From NCBI RefSeq assembly GCF_002294985.1, contig NZ_NSGE01000008.1:168075-232074 (forward strand): a stretch of 64,000 nucleotides of DNA. Direction: 5' to 3'. This document shows positions 43,002 to 52,110 of the stretch, piece by piece (within the stretch, counting starts at the first letter, position 1; the number at the start of each line of letters is the position of its first letter). This stretch comes from Mesorhizobium sp. WSM3862. GTDB taxonomy: Bacteria; Pseudomonadota; Alphaproteobacteria; Rhizobiales; Rhizobiaceae. The notes under the pieces were generated by a model. That model did no database searches. It worked only from the letters and a program-made list of their open reading frames with translations, and was not told where the DNA came from. Position numbers and translations under genes: made by a program.

Positions 43002-43964
43002 GTGAAGAAGCTTCTCATCTCGACGGCGCTCGCCGCTTTGATGGCGACCGCGTTCGCGACTGTCTCGACCGGCGCCTTCGCCGCCAAGCTCGGCGTCTCG
43101 ATCGTCAACTTCGACAACAATTTCCAGACGCTGCTGATGCATGGCATGCAGGCCCGCGCCAAGGAGAAGGGCGCCGACATCCAGGTCGAGGACGCCCAGA
43201 ACGACGTTGCCAAACAGCTCGACCAGGTCAAGAATTTCATCGCCAGCGGTGTCGACGCCATCATCGTCACGCTGGTCGACACCAATGCCTCGAAGACCAT
43301 CAGCGAGGAAGCCGCCAAGGCCGGCATTCCGCTGGTCTTCGTCAACCTCGAGCCGTCGGACATGAAGAACCTGCCGGAGAAACAGGTCTATGTCGGCTCG
43401 AACGAGGTCGAGTCCGGCACGCTGGAGGCCTTCGAGGTCTGCAAGATGCTGCGCGCCAAGGGCAAGTCGGCCGGCGCTACGGCCTATATCATCATGGGAA
43501 GCTTGGTGCATCAGGCGGCGCTCCAGCGCACCAAGGATGTCGAGCAGATCTTTTCGACCGACATGTGCAATTTCATCAAGGTCACCGACAAGCAGTCGTC
43601 CGAATGGTCGCGCGACAATGCGCAGAACCTGATGACCAACTGGCTGACTGCCGGCCCGGCGCCCGACGCCGTCATCGCCAACAACGACGAATCCGCCATC
43701 GGCGCCATCCTGGCGCTCAAGGCCAACGGCGTCGACCTGAAGAATGTCGTGGTCGGCGGCATCGATGCCACGCAGGACGGCCTGCAGGCGATGAAGGCCG
43801 GCGAGCTCTCGGTCACGGTGTTCCAGAACGCCAAGGGCCAGGGCGGAGGCGGTGTCGATGCGGCGCTCGCGCTCGCCAAGGGCGAGAAGGTCGACCGCGT
43901 CGTCTATGTGCCTTTCGAGCTGGTGACGCCCGCCAACGCGGCGGAATACCTGAACAAGAACTAG
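43002..43964 (+). CDS. Rhizopine/inositol-type sugar ABC substrate-binding protein (MocB/IbpA-like)
   Basis: The product is 320 aa from GTG 43002, which has GGGAGGAAA upstream; a longer start at 42966 lacks one. A signal peptide ends at AFA. The mature protein is a type 1 periplasmic-binding fold: KLGVSIVNFDNNFQTLLMHG, DVAKQLDQVKNFIASGVDAI, then VGSNEVESG and VIANNDESAIGAILAL. Closest in pattern to rhizopine- and myo-inositol-binding proteins. No permease or ATPase gene follows, so it must borrow a transporter encoded elsewhere. Confidence 0.85.
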   Translation: MKKLLISTALAALMATAFATVSTGAFAAKLGVSIVNFDNNFQTLLMHGMQARAKEKGADIQVEDAQNDVAKQLDQVKNFIASGVDAIIVTLVDTNASKTISEEAAKAGIPLVFVNLEPSDMKNLPEKQVYVGSNEVESGTLEAFEVCKMLRAKGKSAGATAYIIMGSLVHQAALQRTKDVEQIFSTDMCNFIKVTDKQSSEWSRDNAQNLMTNWLTAGPAPDAVIANNDESAIGAILALKANGVDLKNVVVGGIDATQDGLQAMKAGELSVTVFQNAKGQGGGGVDAALALAKGEKVDRVVYVPFELVTPANAAEYLNKN

Positions 43965-44031
43965 ACCCGGATCATCGGGGTGGCCGGCTTCGCCGCCCCG
44001 ATGGGTTCACCTCGATGTGAAGGGAAGAAAA

Positions 44032-44346
44032 ATGACCGGCTGGATCAGGGCCTGCGGGCTCGACGACATCGAACAGGAAGGCGCCCGCCGCTTCGACCAT
44101 GGCGGCAAGACCTATGCCGTCTTTCGCTCGCCCGACGACGAGGTCTTCTGCACCGACGGGCTCTGCACGCATGAGGCGGTGCACATCGCCGACGGCCTGG
44201 TCATGGACTACGAGGTCGAATGCCCAAAGCACGCCGGCGCCTTCGACTACCGCACCGGAGCCGCCAAGCGCCTGCCGCCATGCATCAACCTCAGGACCTA
44301 TCCGGCGAAGGTCGAGGCGGGAGCGGTGATGGTGGCGGTGGGGTGA
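44032..44346 (+). CDS. MocE-type Rieske [2Fe-2S] ferredoxin
   Basis: The product is 104 aa from ATG 44032 (GGGAAG upstream), a single Rieske domain. Cluster ligands are Cys-x-His in LCTHEAVH and Cys-x2-His in ECPKHAGAFDYRTG, and the C-terminus reads CINLRTYPAKVEAGAVMV. MocE ferredoxins feed electrons to the oxygenase of rhizopine catabolism. Here it most likely serves the di-iron hydroxylase encoded at 41880. A ferredoxin reductase (MocF) is not in the window. Confidence 0.88.
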   Translation: MTGWIRACGLDDIEQEGARRFDHGGKTYAVFRSPDDEVFCTDGLCTHEAVHIADGLVMDYEVECPKHAGAFDYRTGAAKRLPPCINLRTYPAKVEAGAVMVAVG

Positions 44347-44347
44347 A

Positions 44348-44536
44348 AAGCTCCTCCTTCTCCCCTTGTGGGAGAAGGTGGATCGGCGCGCAGCGCCGAG
44401 ACGGATGAGGGGTGTTCCAGCTTGGCGGCCACGACGACAGCGCAGCGACATTCCCCAGCGCCTCACTCCGTCCAGCACCCCTCATCCGCCGCCTTCGGCG
44501 ACACCTTCTCCCACAAGGGGAGAAGGAAAGAGGCGC
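44348..44536. repeat. Type B composite repeat
   Basis: CTCCTTCTCCCCTTGTGGGA with CGGATGAGGGGTG (44350-44416) and the inverted CACCCCTCATCCGCCGCCTT with CACAAGGGGAGAAGG (44477-44529) bracket about 60 bp between two convergent genes. Confidence 0.85.
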
Positions 44537-44835
44537 TAAATCCCCTCGCCATCCACCAGCGGCACGTCGTCGCCTTCCCAGGGGCTCGGCAACGAACCTC
44601 GCCCCGCCGTGGGCAGCGGCATCCAGCATCTCAACTCCGGCTCGGCATATTCGACGATGCGTCCGGGCGATGAATCCGATGCCCGCCAGCCTTCCTCGCC
44701 GAACTGGTCGGCGCGCGACCAGTAGGCCATGTCGACCTCGGCCGGTCCCTGTTCGGACGAGCGCACCGTCACCAGGATGCGACTGCCGTCCCGCGGCGCG
44801 CTCGCCATGTTGCGCCAGTGGTCGGTCTCGTCCAT
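44536..44835 (-). CDS. Hypothetical protein, DUF551-like
   Basis: The product is 99 aa from ATG 44835, with GGAGGAGATC upstream; an in-frame start at 44865 overlaps that site. The sequence HWRNMASAPRDGSRILVTVR followed by AYWSRADQFGEEGWRA and CWMPLPTAG is the pattern of DUF551, short proteins common in rhizobia and their phages. No function is known. The end overlaps the repeat by one base. Confidence 0.65.
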   Translation of the reverse strand: MDETDHWRNMASAPRDGSRILVTVRSSEQGPAEVDMAYWSRADQFGEEGWRASDSSPGRIVEYAEPELRCWMPLPTAGRGSLPSPWEGDDVPLVDGEGI

Positions 44836-44965
44836 GTGATCTCCTCCCAAGAAGCTTGGTGGCAATAGTCGCCGCCCGCCGGGGAGGGGTCAACCCGAAC
44901 TTGGCGCGAGACAGAAATATCGTTCACAGCTAATATGTTCGCCGACCGCAATCGGACGGACGACG

Positions 44966-45862
44966 ATGGACGAAGGGTTGCCTCAAGCCACCCGTCTCGG
45001 GCCGGTCCATCTCAGGGTGACCGACATCCCGGCTGCCTTGATCGTCTGGCGCGATACGCTCGGATTGGCGGTCCTCGGCGAGGATGCCGTCACGGTGGAG
45101 CTCGGCGCCGGCGGGCGGAAGCTTATCGTGCTTCACGCCGGAGCGCGGATCGCCCTGCCGCAGAAATCGCGCGATCTCTTCCATGTCGCCATCCATGTGA
45201 CGAGCCGCCGCGACCTCGCCCACACCGCCGCTCGGCTTAAGGCGTCCGGCTTGCGCTACAGCGCCCAGGACCACCTGGTTTCGGAATCGCTCTACGTTTC
45301 CGACCCGTCCGGCAACGGCATCGAGATCTGCTTCGACACGCCGGAACGCTGTCTGGGCCGCGAGGTGTCGGCCGATGGCCGCGTGGCGCTGATCGGCACC
45401 GACGGCAGCGCGCATTCCGGGCTCGAGCCGCTCGATCTCCCGGGCCTGCTGCGCGACCTCGGCAATTCGGGCCACGTTGAACCCGCAATGGCCCACGACG
45501 CCTTCATCGGCCACATCCATATGCGTGCCCGCGCGCCGGAAAAACTGATGGAATTCTATGTCGGCGTGCTCGGCTTCCGCCCGCACATCCAGTCGAGAAG
45601 CTTCGGCATGTTCGACTGCGGCACCGGGAGCCGGCCGCATATGGTCGCCTTCAACATCTGGGCGCGTGACGAGCTGCGCGAGCCGCCGCCGGGTGCCGCC
45701 GGCCTCGACCATTTCACTGTTGAGCTTGCATCGGTCGAGGAGCTGGCTGCGCTGGAACGCAGGCTCGATGCCGCCAACCTGCCGCCGAAAAAGATCGGCG
45801 GTGCCGTGGAGACCGCGGACCCGGAAGGCAATCGCTTGCGGTTCGTGCTTCGGGAAGGTTGA
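44966..45862 (+). CDS. Two-domain VOC family protein (extradiol dioxygenase/glyoxalase fold)
   Basis: The product is 298 aa with two VOC modules: residues 9-125 (ATRLGPVHLRVTDIPAALIV, VSDPSGNGIEICFD) and 170-295 (AFIGHIHMRARAPEKLMEFY, AAGLDHFTVELASVEELAAL, ADPEGNRLRFVL). Candidate metal ligands are His14, His187 and the Glu of IEICFD, as in CatE-type catechol 2,3-dioxygenases of Bacillus. The substrate is not evident. The sulfotransferase-like gene follows 47 bp later and may be cotranscribed. Confidence 0.8.
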   Translation: MDEGLPQATRLGPVHLRVTDIPAALIVWRDTLGLAVLGEDAVTVELGAGGRKLIVLHAGARIALPQKSRDLFHVAIHVTSRRDLAHTAARLKASGLRYSAQDHLVSESLYVSDPSGNGIEICFDTPERCLGREVSADGRVALIGTDGSAHSGLEPLDLPGLLRDLGNSGHVEPAMAHDAFIGHIHMRARAPEKLMEFYVGVLGFRPHIQSRSFGMFDCGTGSRPHMVAFNIWARDELREPPPGAAGLDHFTVELASVEELAALERRLDAANLPPKKIGGAVETADPEGNRLRFVLREG

Positions 45863-45909
45863 TCGCGCCGCATCGGACCATTGGGGAAGACAAGTGGGAG
45901 GAGGGGAGA

Positions 45910-46512
45910 ATGACCATCAGGGTGATAGGAACCGGCTTCGGCCGCACCGGCACGGATTCGATGCGCGAGGCGCTGACCATGCTCGGCTTCGGCCCGTGCC
46001 ATCACATGTCGGAGGTCATGGCGCATGCGGAACAGAAGCGGCTCTGGCGAGCGCTCGCCCAAGGCGCCGCGCCGGATTGGGATCGGCTGTTTGCCGGTTA
46101 TAAATCCTGCGTCGACTGGCCCTCGGTGCATTACTGGCGCGAGCTGATCGAGGCCTACCCCGAGGCGCGCGTCATCCTCACCTGGCGCTCGCCGGAAAGC
46201 TGGTGGGAGAGTTTCGCAAAAACCATCCTGCCGGCCGTCATTGACAGCCAGGATCAGGAGTCGTTGGGCGTCGCCCTTGTCACGAAGCAGGTTTTCGGCG
46301 GCCGTCCGCAGGACCGCGCGCACGCGATTGCCGTCTATGAGGCCAATATCGAAGCGGTGCTGAAGACGGTGCCGGCCGAGCGCCTGCTGGTTCACAAGCT
46401 GGGCGACGGCTGGGCGCCGCTCTGCGCCCATCTCGGCGTTCCGGTGCCGGACAAGCCCTATCCCAACCGCAACACCACGAAGGAGTTCCGGACGGCGCTT
46501 TCGTTGAATTGA
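45910..46512 (+). CDS. Sulfotransferase-like P-loop protein
   Basis: The product is 200 aa from ATG 45910 (GGAGGGGAGA upstream). It has the PAPS-binding-like start VIGTGFGRTGTDSMREALTM and the YPEARVILTWRSPESWWESF segment typical of the Sulfotransfer_4 family (PF17784). The C-terminus PNRNTTKEFRTAL also fits. These proteins are predicted to transfer sulfate from PAPS to small molecules, but few are characterised. Its stop is followed at once by a G-quadruplex array. Confidence 0.75.
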   Translation: MTIRVIGTGFGRTGTDSMREALTMLGFGPCHHMSEVMAHAEQKRLWRALAQGAAPDWDRLFAGYKSCVDWPSVHYWRELIEAYPEARVILTWRSPESWWESFAKTILPAVIDSQDQESLGVALVTKQVFGGRPQDRAHAIAVYEANIEAVLKTVPAERLLVHKLGDGWAPLCAHLGVPVPDKPYPNRNTTKEFRTALSLN

Positions 46513-46522
46513 AGGGAAGGGA

Positions 46523-46550
46523 GGGGAATAGGGGAATAGGGGAATAGGGG
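46523..46550 (+). repeat. G-quadruplex array, 8-bp units
   Basis: Four G4 runs separated by AATA (46523, 46531, 46539, 46547) form an ideal intramolecular G-quadruplex motif on the + strand, starting 11 bp past the sulfotransferase-like stop. Confidence 0.85.
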
Positions 46551-46597
46551 AAAAAGGTATTGGCATCCGATGTGCGGAGTTCACGAAGTCTGATCTT

Positions 46598-46624
46598 CCC
46601 TACTCCCCTACTCCCCTACTCCCC
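46598..46624 (-). repeat. Opposed G-quadruplex array on the other strand
   Basis: CCC-TACT-CCCC-TACT-CCCC-TACT-CCCC gives four G runs on the minus strand. With the array at 46523 it forms an imperfect inverted repeat (one A:C mismatch per 8 bp) around a 47-bp loop, so a long hairpin is an alternative. It ends 31 bp before the amidase start. Confidence 0.85.
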
Positions 46625-46654
46625 TATTTCCGTTCCGCAGGAAGGAACACCACC

Positions 46655-48034
46655 ATGACGAGCCATTTGGACACCACCTTCCTGACCGCCTCGCAACTGG
46701 CGGCGGCGATCCGCGAGGAGAACGTCGGCGCTGTCGAGGCGATGGAGGCGCAGCTTGCCCGCATCGCTGTCGTCAACCCGCTGCTCAACGCCATCGTCAC
46801 CCTCGACGAGGAGGCGGCCCGCGCCGGAGCGAAGGCCGCGGATATGGCGGTCGCGCGCGGCGAGGCCGTCGGTCCGCTCAACGGTGTGCCTGTCACGCTG
46901 AAGGACGGCCATGCCACAGCCGGCATGCGCACCACCGTCGGTTTGGAAGCCTTTGCCGATCATGTGCCGGCGACGGACGGCACGATTGCCGCGCGGCTGC
47001 GCAAGGCCGGCGCCGTCATCATCGGCAAGACCAACGTGCCGCCCAGGCTGCGCGACCTGCAGACCGACAACCCGATCTTCGGCCGCACCGTCAATCCGTG
47101 GGACGTTACCCGGACACCCGGCGGCTCCAGCGGCGGCGCGGCGGCCGCGGTCGCCGCCGGGCTGGTGCCGCTCGAGATCGGCAGCGATGCCGGCGGCTCG
47201 ATCCGGATGCCGGCGCATCTGTGCGGCGTCTATGGCTTCAAGCCGACGCAGGCGACGGTGCCGATCACCGGCAGCTACGCCGATCCGCCCGACATGCCGC
47301 GCAGCTTCCGCCTGCTGTTCGACATCGGGCCTTTGGCCCGCGACGTCGACGATCTCATCCTGGCCCACCGCATCATCGCCGGCGCCGACGGTCTCGATAC
47401 CGAAGTGCCGCCGGTAGCGACGGACGAGGCGCTGGAGCCGTCGCTGGGCAAGCTCAGGGTTGCCTTCGCGCCCGAATTTCCCGGAGTGCCGACCGCGCTC
47501 GACATCGCCGACGCGATCGCCGGCTTCGCGGGCGCCATCGAGGTCGGCGGCGCGCGGGTAGGGCAGGCATTGCCGCAGCACGATTTCGCGGCCGAGCGGG
47601 CGCTGTTTTCCGATCTCATCACCTGGTATTCGCAGGTCTTCCGGCAGCCGCGCGAAACCTCGCCCTCGCTGGCCGCCTATCTCGAGGCGCTCAACCGGCG
47701 CGACGAATTCATCGCTGCCTGGGAGCGCTTCTTCGACGGGTGGGACGTGCTGGTCTGTCCGGCGATGATGTGCACGGCCTTCCGCCACCGCGAAATGGGT
47801 GCGCCGATCCCCGTCGACGGCATCGAGACGCCCTACTGGAGCGCGCTCAGCCACGCCTGCCGCTTCAACCTGACCGGGCATCCGGCCGCCGTCATTCCAA
47901 TCGGTGTCGACCGGGAGGGCCTGCCGATCGGCGCCCAGCTGGTCGGCCGCCGCCATTCGGACATGAAGCTGCTGGCCGTGGCGAAAGCGCTGGCGCGTCT
48001 CACCGACGGTTTCGTCAGGCCACCGGGATTGTGA
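46655..48034 (+). CDS. Amidase signature family enzyme
   Basis: The product is 459 aa. The Ser-cisSer-Lys triad is present: Lys in GVPVTLKDGHA, the cis-Ser in TPGGSSGGAAAA and the nucleophile Ser in GSDAGGSIRMPA. The length fits the family (450-500). The enzyme hydrolyses an amide or carbamoyl bond in the cytosol; the substrate is not predictable. ATG 46655 has GGAAGGA upstream. It stands alone after the G-quadruplex region. Confidence 0.9.
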   Translation: MTSHLDTTFLTASQLAAAIREENVGAVEAMEAQLARIAVVNPLLNAIVTLDEEAARAGAKAADMAVARGEAVGPLNGVPVTLKDGHATAGMRTTVGLEAFADHVPATDGTIAARLRKAGAVIIGKTNVPPRLRDLQTDNPIFGRTVNPWDVTRTPGGSSGGAAAAVAAGLVPLEIGSDAGGSIRMPAHLCGVYGFKPTQATVPITGSYADPPDMPRSFRLLFDIGPLARDVDDLILAHRIIAGADGLDTEVPPVATDEALEPSLGKLRVAFAPEFPGVPTALDIADAIAGFAGAIEVGGARVGQALPQHDFAAERALFSDLITWYSQVFRQPRETSPSLAAYLEALNRRDEFIAAWERFFDGWDVLVCPAMMCTAFRHREMGAPIPVDGIETPYWSALSHACRFNLTGHPAAVIPIGVDREGLPIGAQLVGRRHSDMKLLAVAKALARLTDGFVRPPGL

Positions 48035-48085
48035 GCGCGTGGAAACGGCGGGCTGCCTGAAAGACCAAGGGCCGCCGCCCCAGGC

Positions 48086-48817
48086 TCAAACATGCACGTC
48101 GCCGAACGACAGTTCGCCGTCGTCGGCGCGCATCAGGAAGGCGGCGGCAAGCATCGCGAGATAGAATACGACGACGCCGCAGACCACCACGACGCCGGGG
48201 ATGGGACCGAGCGTCGCCACGCGAAAGGTGTCGAGCAGCGAGGCGCCGAAGCCTATCGGCGAGCCTTCACGCTGCAGGCTGGGCGTGGTGATCTTCAACA
48301 CCCAGGCAAGCATCAGGATCGTGTACATGAAGACGTAGTTGCGGCGCAGCCTCCGGACCAGCGCCGCGCGCTGCGAGATGAGGAAGCGCGGCGAGCGCAG
48401 GCCTTCGCCGAGGATGGCGAGCCAGTTGGAGGCGAAATCCGGCTGCGGCGAAAAGATCTGCGCGAAATAATAGCGCTCGAACTGACGCACCCGCGCCCGA
48501 TAGACGTCGAAGAACCGGTAGCGGCGCGCTTCGATCCATAGAAGCAGCGTGATGAGCAGCATGGCGAAGAGCAGCACGCCGTGATGCGCCGAAGGCGTCG
48601 ACAGCGATACGGACAGCATCGCCGCCACCACGGTGATCGCCCAATTGCTGGTGCGATCGAGCCGGTCGCGCCAGCCCGCCATGCGCCCGATCTCCGCGCG
48701 GTGGAAATGCGACATGGTGGTTGCGAATTCGGAGGAAGTGAGCTTCAGCGCGAATGCATCGGAGCCCCTTGGCGGCGCCGCTGCTTCGGCTGGCTTTACG
48801 GTCTGGACCTGCGACAT
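48086..48817 (-). CDS. DUF2270 membrane protein
   Basis: The product is 243 aa from ATG 48817. DUF2270 is shown by EFATTMSHFHRAEIGRMAGW, RLDRTSNWAITVVAAMLSVS and WIEARRYRFFDVYRARVRQF. Two central transmembrane helices and two near the C-terminus (VFMYTILMLAWVLKI; GVVVVCGVVVFYLAML) are visible. The function of the family is unknown. It is convergent with the amidase gene. Confidence 0.8.
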   Translation of the reverse strand: MSQVQTVKPAEAAAPPRGSDAFALKLTSSEFATTMSHFHRAEIGRMAGWRDRLDRTSNWAITVVAAMLSVSLSTPSAHHGVLLFAMLLITLLLWIEARRYRFFDVYRARVRQFERYYFAQIFSPQPDFASNWLAILGEGLRSPRFLISQRAALVRRLRRNYVFMYTILMLAWVLKITTPSLQREGSPIGFGASLLDTFRVATLGPIPGVVVVCGVVVFYLAMLAAAFLMRADDGELSFGDVHV

Positions 48818-48928
48818 CCCCTTGCCACGTGCCTCCCGCCGTGGCCGGCCGTTGAGCCGGCCACACCCCCTATAGCACAATGTGGGGCCGGCAGAAATGT
48901 TCCTGCCGACGCTCTCCGACGGAAGCTC

Positions 48929-50494
48929 TTATGCGCTCAGCCAGACCCGTTCGGCCACGCGATGATCGCTGAGCAGGAAGTTGGGATTGGGAACGAAACC
49001 CCTTACCTCCTGGCGCGCCGCGTCGATCCAGCTGGCGAAGGCCGGGATGATGGTCGGGCACTCGTCATGGATCATCTGCTGCAGCTCGAAATAGACCTCG
49101 CGGCGTTTTGCCGGATCGGCCAGTGAGCGCGACTCCGTCAGCCTTCTGTCGAAGCTGTCGTTCTTCCAATGCGTCTCGTTCCACGGCGCGCCCGAGGCGT
49201 AGACTGAGGAGAACATCATGCTCGCCGACGGCCGCCCGGCCCAGAAGGAAGCCACCCATGGCTTCTTCAGCCACACGTCGCTCCAGTAGCCGTCATCGGG
49301 CTCGCGCTTGACGCTGATGGTGATGCCGGCGGGCTTGGCGGATTGCGCGAAAAGCTCGGCCGTGTTGACCGCCTGCTCGAACGCCACGGGGGCGGCGTGC
49401 AGCTCGAGGGTAAGATCGCTCTTGCCGGCCTTCTTGAGGTGAAAACGGGCCCTGTCCGGATCGTAGCCGCGCTGCGCGATGTTCGGATTGAAGCTCGGAT
49501 CGCCGGCAGCGATCGGATGGTCGTTGCCGACCCGTCCGAAGCCGGCCATCAGCAGCTTCACCATCTGCTCGCGGTCGAGCGCGTGCTTGAGCGCCAGCAC
49601 GACATCGGGGTTGTTGAACGGCTCCTTCGTGGCGTCCATCGGCAGCGAGAAATGCTGCTTGCCTTCGGTGACCAGCAGATAGGCGCGCGGGTCCTTCTTG
49701 AGCAGTGGAGCGATCTTGTAGTCGATGCCGTTGACGATGTGCACCGAGCCGCCTTGAAGAGCCGAGACGCGTGCCGCGGCGTCGTTGATCACGACCGTCT
49801 CGACCGTATCGACATGGCCGCGATCGCCGCGCCAGTAGGTCTCGTTGCGTGCGGCGGTGGCGTGCACGCCGGGCTGGAAGGCAGTGAGCTTGAACGGACC
49901 GGTGCCGATCGCTTTCGACCAGTCGGCGAAGCCTGCCGGCACCATGGCGAAATGCAGATCCGACAGCACATAATCCATGTCGGGATTTGCCGATTTGAGC
50001 AGGATCTCGACTTGCGTCGGCGAGATGGCCCGCACTTCCGCGACGTCGGCGACCAGCCCTTTGGCCTTCGACTTGGTCTTGTCGCCGATATGCAGGCCAA
50101 GCGAGTATTTGACGTCGTCGGCGTCGAACGTCTTGCCGTTGTGAAACTGCACGCCCGGCCTGAGATTGAGGATCCAGCGCTTGTTGCCGTCGCTGGCTTC
50201 CCAGCTTGCCGCGAGCTCCGGCGCCGCCTTGCCGTCATCGCCAATCTCCACCAGCGTGTTGTAGACCTGCCGCGACACGTTGATGGAAAAAGTGCCGATC
50301 AGTTGCGTGGGGTCCAGCGTGTCGGCGGAGCTGCCGCCGTTGAGGCCAAGGCGCAGCGCGCCGCCCTTGCGCGGCGCCGCGGCAAGGCCGGTATGTGGAA
50401 ACGCCGCCGTGGCGAAGGCAGCCGCAGCGGCCGTCTTGATGAAGCTGCGGCGGTTCATGCTGTCCAGGCTCGAGAAGACGCTTCTGTCGTTCAT
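48929..50494 (-). CDS. Peptide/opine-type ABC substrate-binding protein (SBP_bac_5)
   Basis: The product is 521 aa from ATG 50494 (GGGAGA upstream). A twin-arginine signal (MNRRSFIKTAAAAAFATAAF) precedes a family 5 binding domain: ALRLGLNGGSSADTLDPTQL, VYNTLVEIGDDGKAAPELAA and the typical GTGPFKLTAFQPGVH. It captures a peptide, opine or other compound in the periplasm. No permease or ATPase adjoins it. It follows the sulfatase by 17 bp on the same strand, so the ligand may be a sulfated compound or its product. Confidence 0.88.
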   Translation of the reverse strand: MNDRSVFSSLDSMNRRSFIKTAAAAAFATAAFPHTGLAAAPRKGGALRLGLNGGSSADTLDPTQLIGTFSINVSRQVYNTLVEIGDDGKAAPELAASWEASDGNKRWILNLRPGVQFHNGKTFDADDVKYSLGLHIGDKTKSKAKGLVADVAEVRAISPTQVEILLKSANPDMDYVLSDLHFAMVPAGFADWSKAIGTGPFKLTAFQPGVHATAARNETYWRGDRGHVDTVETVVINDAAARVSALQGGSVHIVNGIDYKIAPLLKKDPRAYLLVTEGKQHFSLPMDATKEPFNNPDVVLALKHALDREQMVKLLMAGFGRVGNDHPIAAGDPSFNPNIAQRGYDPDRARFHLKKAGKSDLTLELHAAPVAFEQAVNTAELFAQSAKPAGITISVKREPDDGYWSDVWLKKPWVASFWAGRPSASMMFSSVYASGAPWNETHWKNDSFDRRLTESRSLADPAKRREVYFELQQMIHDECPTIIPAFASWIDAARQEVRGFVPNPNFLLSDHRVAERVWLSA

Positions 50495-50511
50495 GTCATT
50501 CTCCCATTGGT

Positions 50512-52035
50512 TCAATAGGCGCCAAGGACTTCGTTGACCATCAGCGGCTGTGGCGGCAGCCGCCGGTCGAGAACCGCGCTCAGCGCGCGCGCCTGCGCGC
50601 CGAGTGCTCGCTCGGGAAATAGGTTCCAGTGCTCCCAGGGGTCTTCGCGAAGATCGAACAGCTCCCCCCAGGCCGGCTGGTTGGGATAGCGGGTGAACCG
50701 CCACTCCTTGGAGATGATCGACTGGTTGTAGAGGCAGGCGTCACGTCGCGGATGATATTCACCGAACAGGAAGTCGCGGACGTCGGCGACCCGGCCGTCG
50801 ATCAGCGGCTTGAGATCGGTGCCGTCGGTCGCGGGCGCCGGCAGGCCGAGCAGCGATGCGATGGTCGCGAACAGGTCGAGGTGGCTGGTCAGCGCATCGA
50901 GGTTTGTTCCGGCGCGGATGCCTGGACCGCTAAGAACCAGCGGGACCTGCAGCAGTTGTCGGTAGGGCGGCGGCCCCTTGCGCAGCAGCCCGTGGTCGCC
51001 GAGCAACTCGCCATGATCGGCGGTAAACAGCAGGAAGCTGTCATCGAGCACGCCAACGTCGTCCAGGGCCGCGAGCAGCCGCCCGACGGCATCGTCGATC
51101 ATCTGGATCATGCCATGCGTGTGGGCGATTGCGATGGCCAGCGTTTCGTCGGAGATATCGTCGGTGCGCAGGAGGAAGCCCTGCTCGCGCGGCTGCTCGC
51201 CCGAGGCGATGTAGGGCACTTTCGTCGGATCGTCGCCTTCGCCGAGATAGGCCGGCATCCGCTCCAACTCGCCCGCCCGGATGGTCGGCGTGGGCATTTG
51301 CTCCGATCGGAACAGGTCGCAATAGGGCCGGGGCGGGGCGAAGGGGTGGTGCGGGTCCGGAAACGAGACGAACAGGCCGAACGGCTCTGCCTGCTTGCCC
51401 TGGCGCTCGATGAAGTCGATCGCCCGATCCGCGATCCAACTGGTGTAGTGCAACTCGGGCGGCACCGCGCTTTTCCAGACTTCGTTCAGATCCTGCGCCC
51501 GGCTGTCGGGACTGGCGTCGGGCTCGTAGAGGTCCACCACTTCGGGGTGGTTGCGCTTGAGCCAGGCGGCGTAGTGGCCGGCGCGAGTGGCTTCGTTGGC
51601 TTCGCCCATGACGAGGTCGACGGCATCGAAGCCGAAATAGGGACCGTGCCAGTCCTCGCAGCCCGGCCTTTCCCAATAGGCAAGCGATTCCGGCATGTCG
51701 CGTTCGACGGGCGCGAGCAGTGGCTGAAAGTGCAGCTTTCCGACGCCTTTTGTGGCGTATCCGGCAAGCGACAGCGCCTGCCACAGATTAGGGAGCCGAT
51801 CGTCGAGCGCCACGCCATTGCGCCACAATCCGTGATGGCGTGGATAGAGCCCTGTTGCCATGGTCGCTCGGCTTGGCGAGCAAATCTGGTTAGGCGTGAA
51901 GTGCCGATGGAAGGTTGCGCCGCGCGCGGCGATGCGGTCGATGTTTGCGGTATGGGCGACGCGGTTGCCGGTGACCGAGAGCGCGTCGTAGCGCATCTGG
52001 TCGGCACAGATGAAGATGACATTGGCTCGCTTCAC
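50512..52035 (-). CDS. Sulfatase (formylglycine, Cys type)
   Basis: The product is 507 aa from GTG 52035 (ACGGAG 7 bases upstream); a longer frame to 52101 begins with TTG. The active-site motif is Cys52-Ser-Pro-Ser-Arg in NQICSPSRATMATG, where Cys becomes formylglycine. Metal ligands appear as CADQMR near the N-terminus and FTADHGELLGDHG. No signal peptide is seen, so it is cytosolic, as choline sulfatase BetC is. It hydrolyses a sulfate ester taken up by the cell. LysR at 52145 is divergent. Confidence 0.9.
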   Translation of the reverse strand: MKRANVIFICADQMRYDALSVTGNRVAHTANIDRIAARGATFHRHFTPNQICSPSRATMATGLYPRHHGLWRNGVALDDRLPNLWQALSLAGYATKGVGKLHFQPLLAPVERDMPESLAYWERPGCEDWHGPYFGFDAVDLVMGEANEATRAGHYAAWLKRNHPEVVDLYEPDASPDSRAQDLNEVWKSAVPPELHYTSWIADRAIDFIERQGKQAEPFGLFVSFPDPHHPFAPPRPYCDLFRSEQMPTPTIRAGELERMPAYLGEGDDPTKVPYIASGEQPREQGFLLRTDDISDETLAIAIAHTHGMIQMIDDAVGRLLAALDDVGVLDDSFLLFTADHGELLGDHGLLRKGPPPYRQLLQVPLVLSGPGIRAGTNLDALTSHLDLFATIASLLGLPAPATDGTDLKPLIDGRVADVRDFLFGEYHPRRDACLYNQSIISKEWRFTRYPNQPAWGELFDLREDPWEHWNLFPERALGAQARALSAVLDRRLPPQPLMVNEVLGAY

Positions 52036-52110
52036 GACGGCTCCGTCAGTTTCTGCCAAGCTTGCAGCTAGGGCCCGAAACGCAGCGAAATCAAAGATCA
52101 AGATTTTGGT

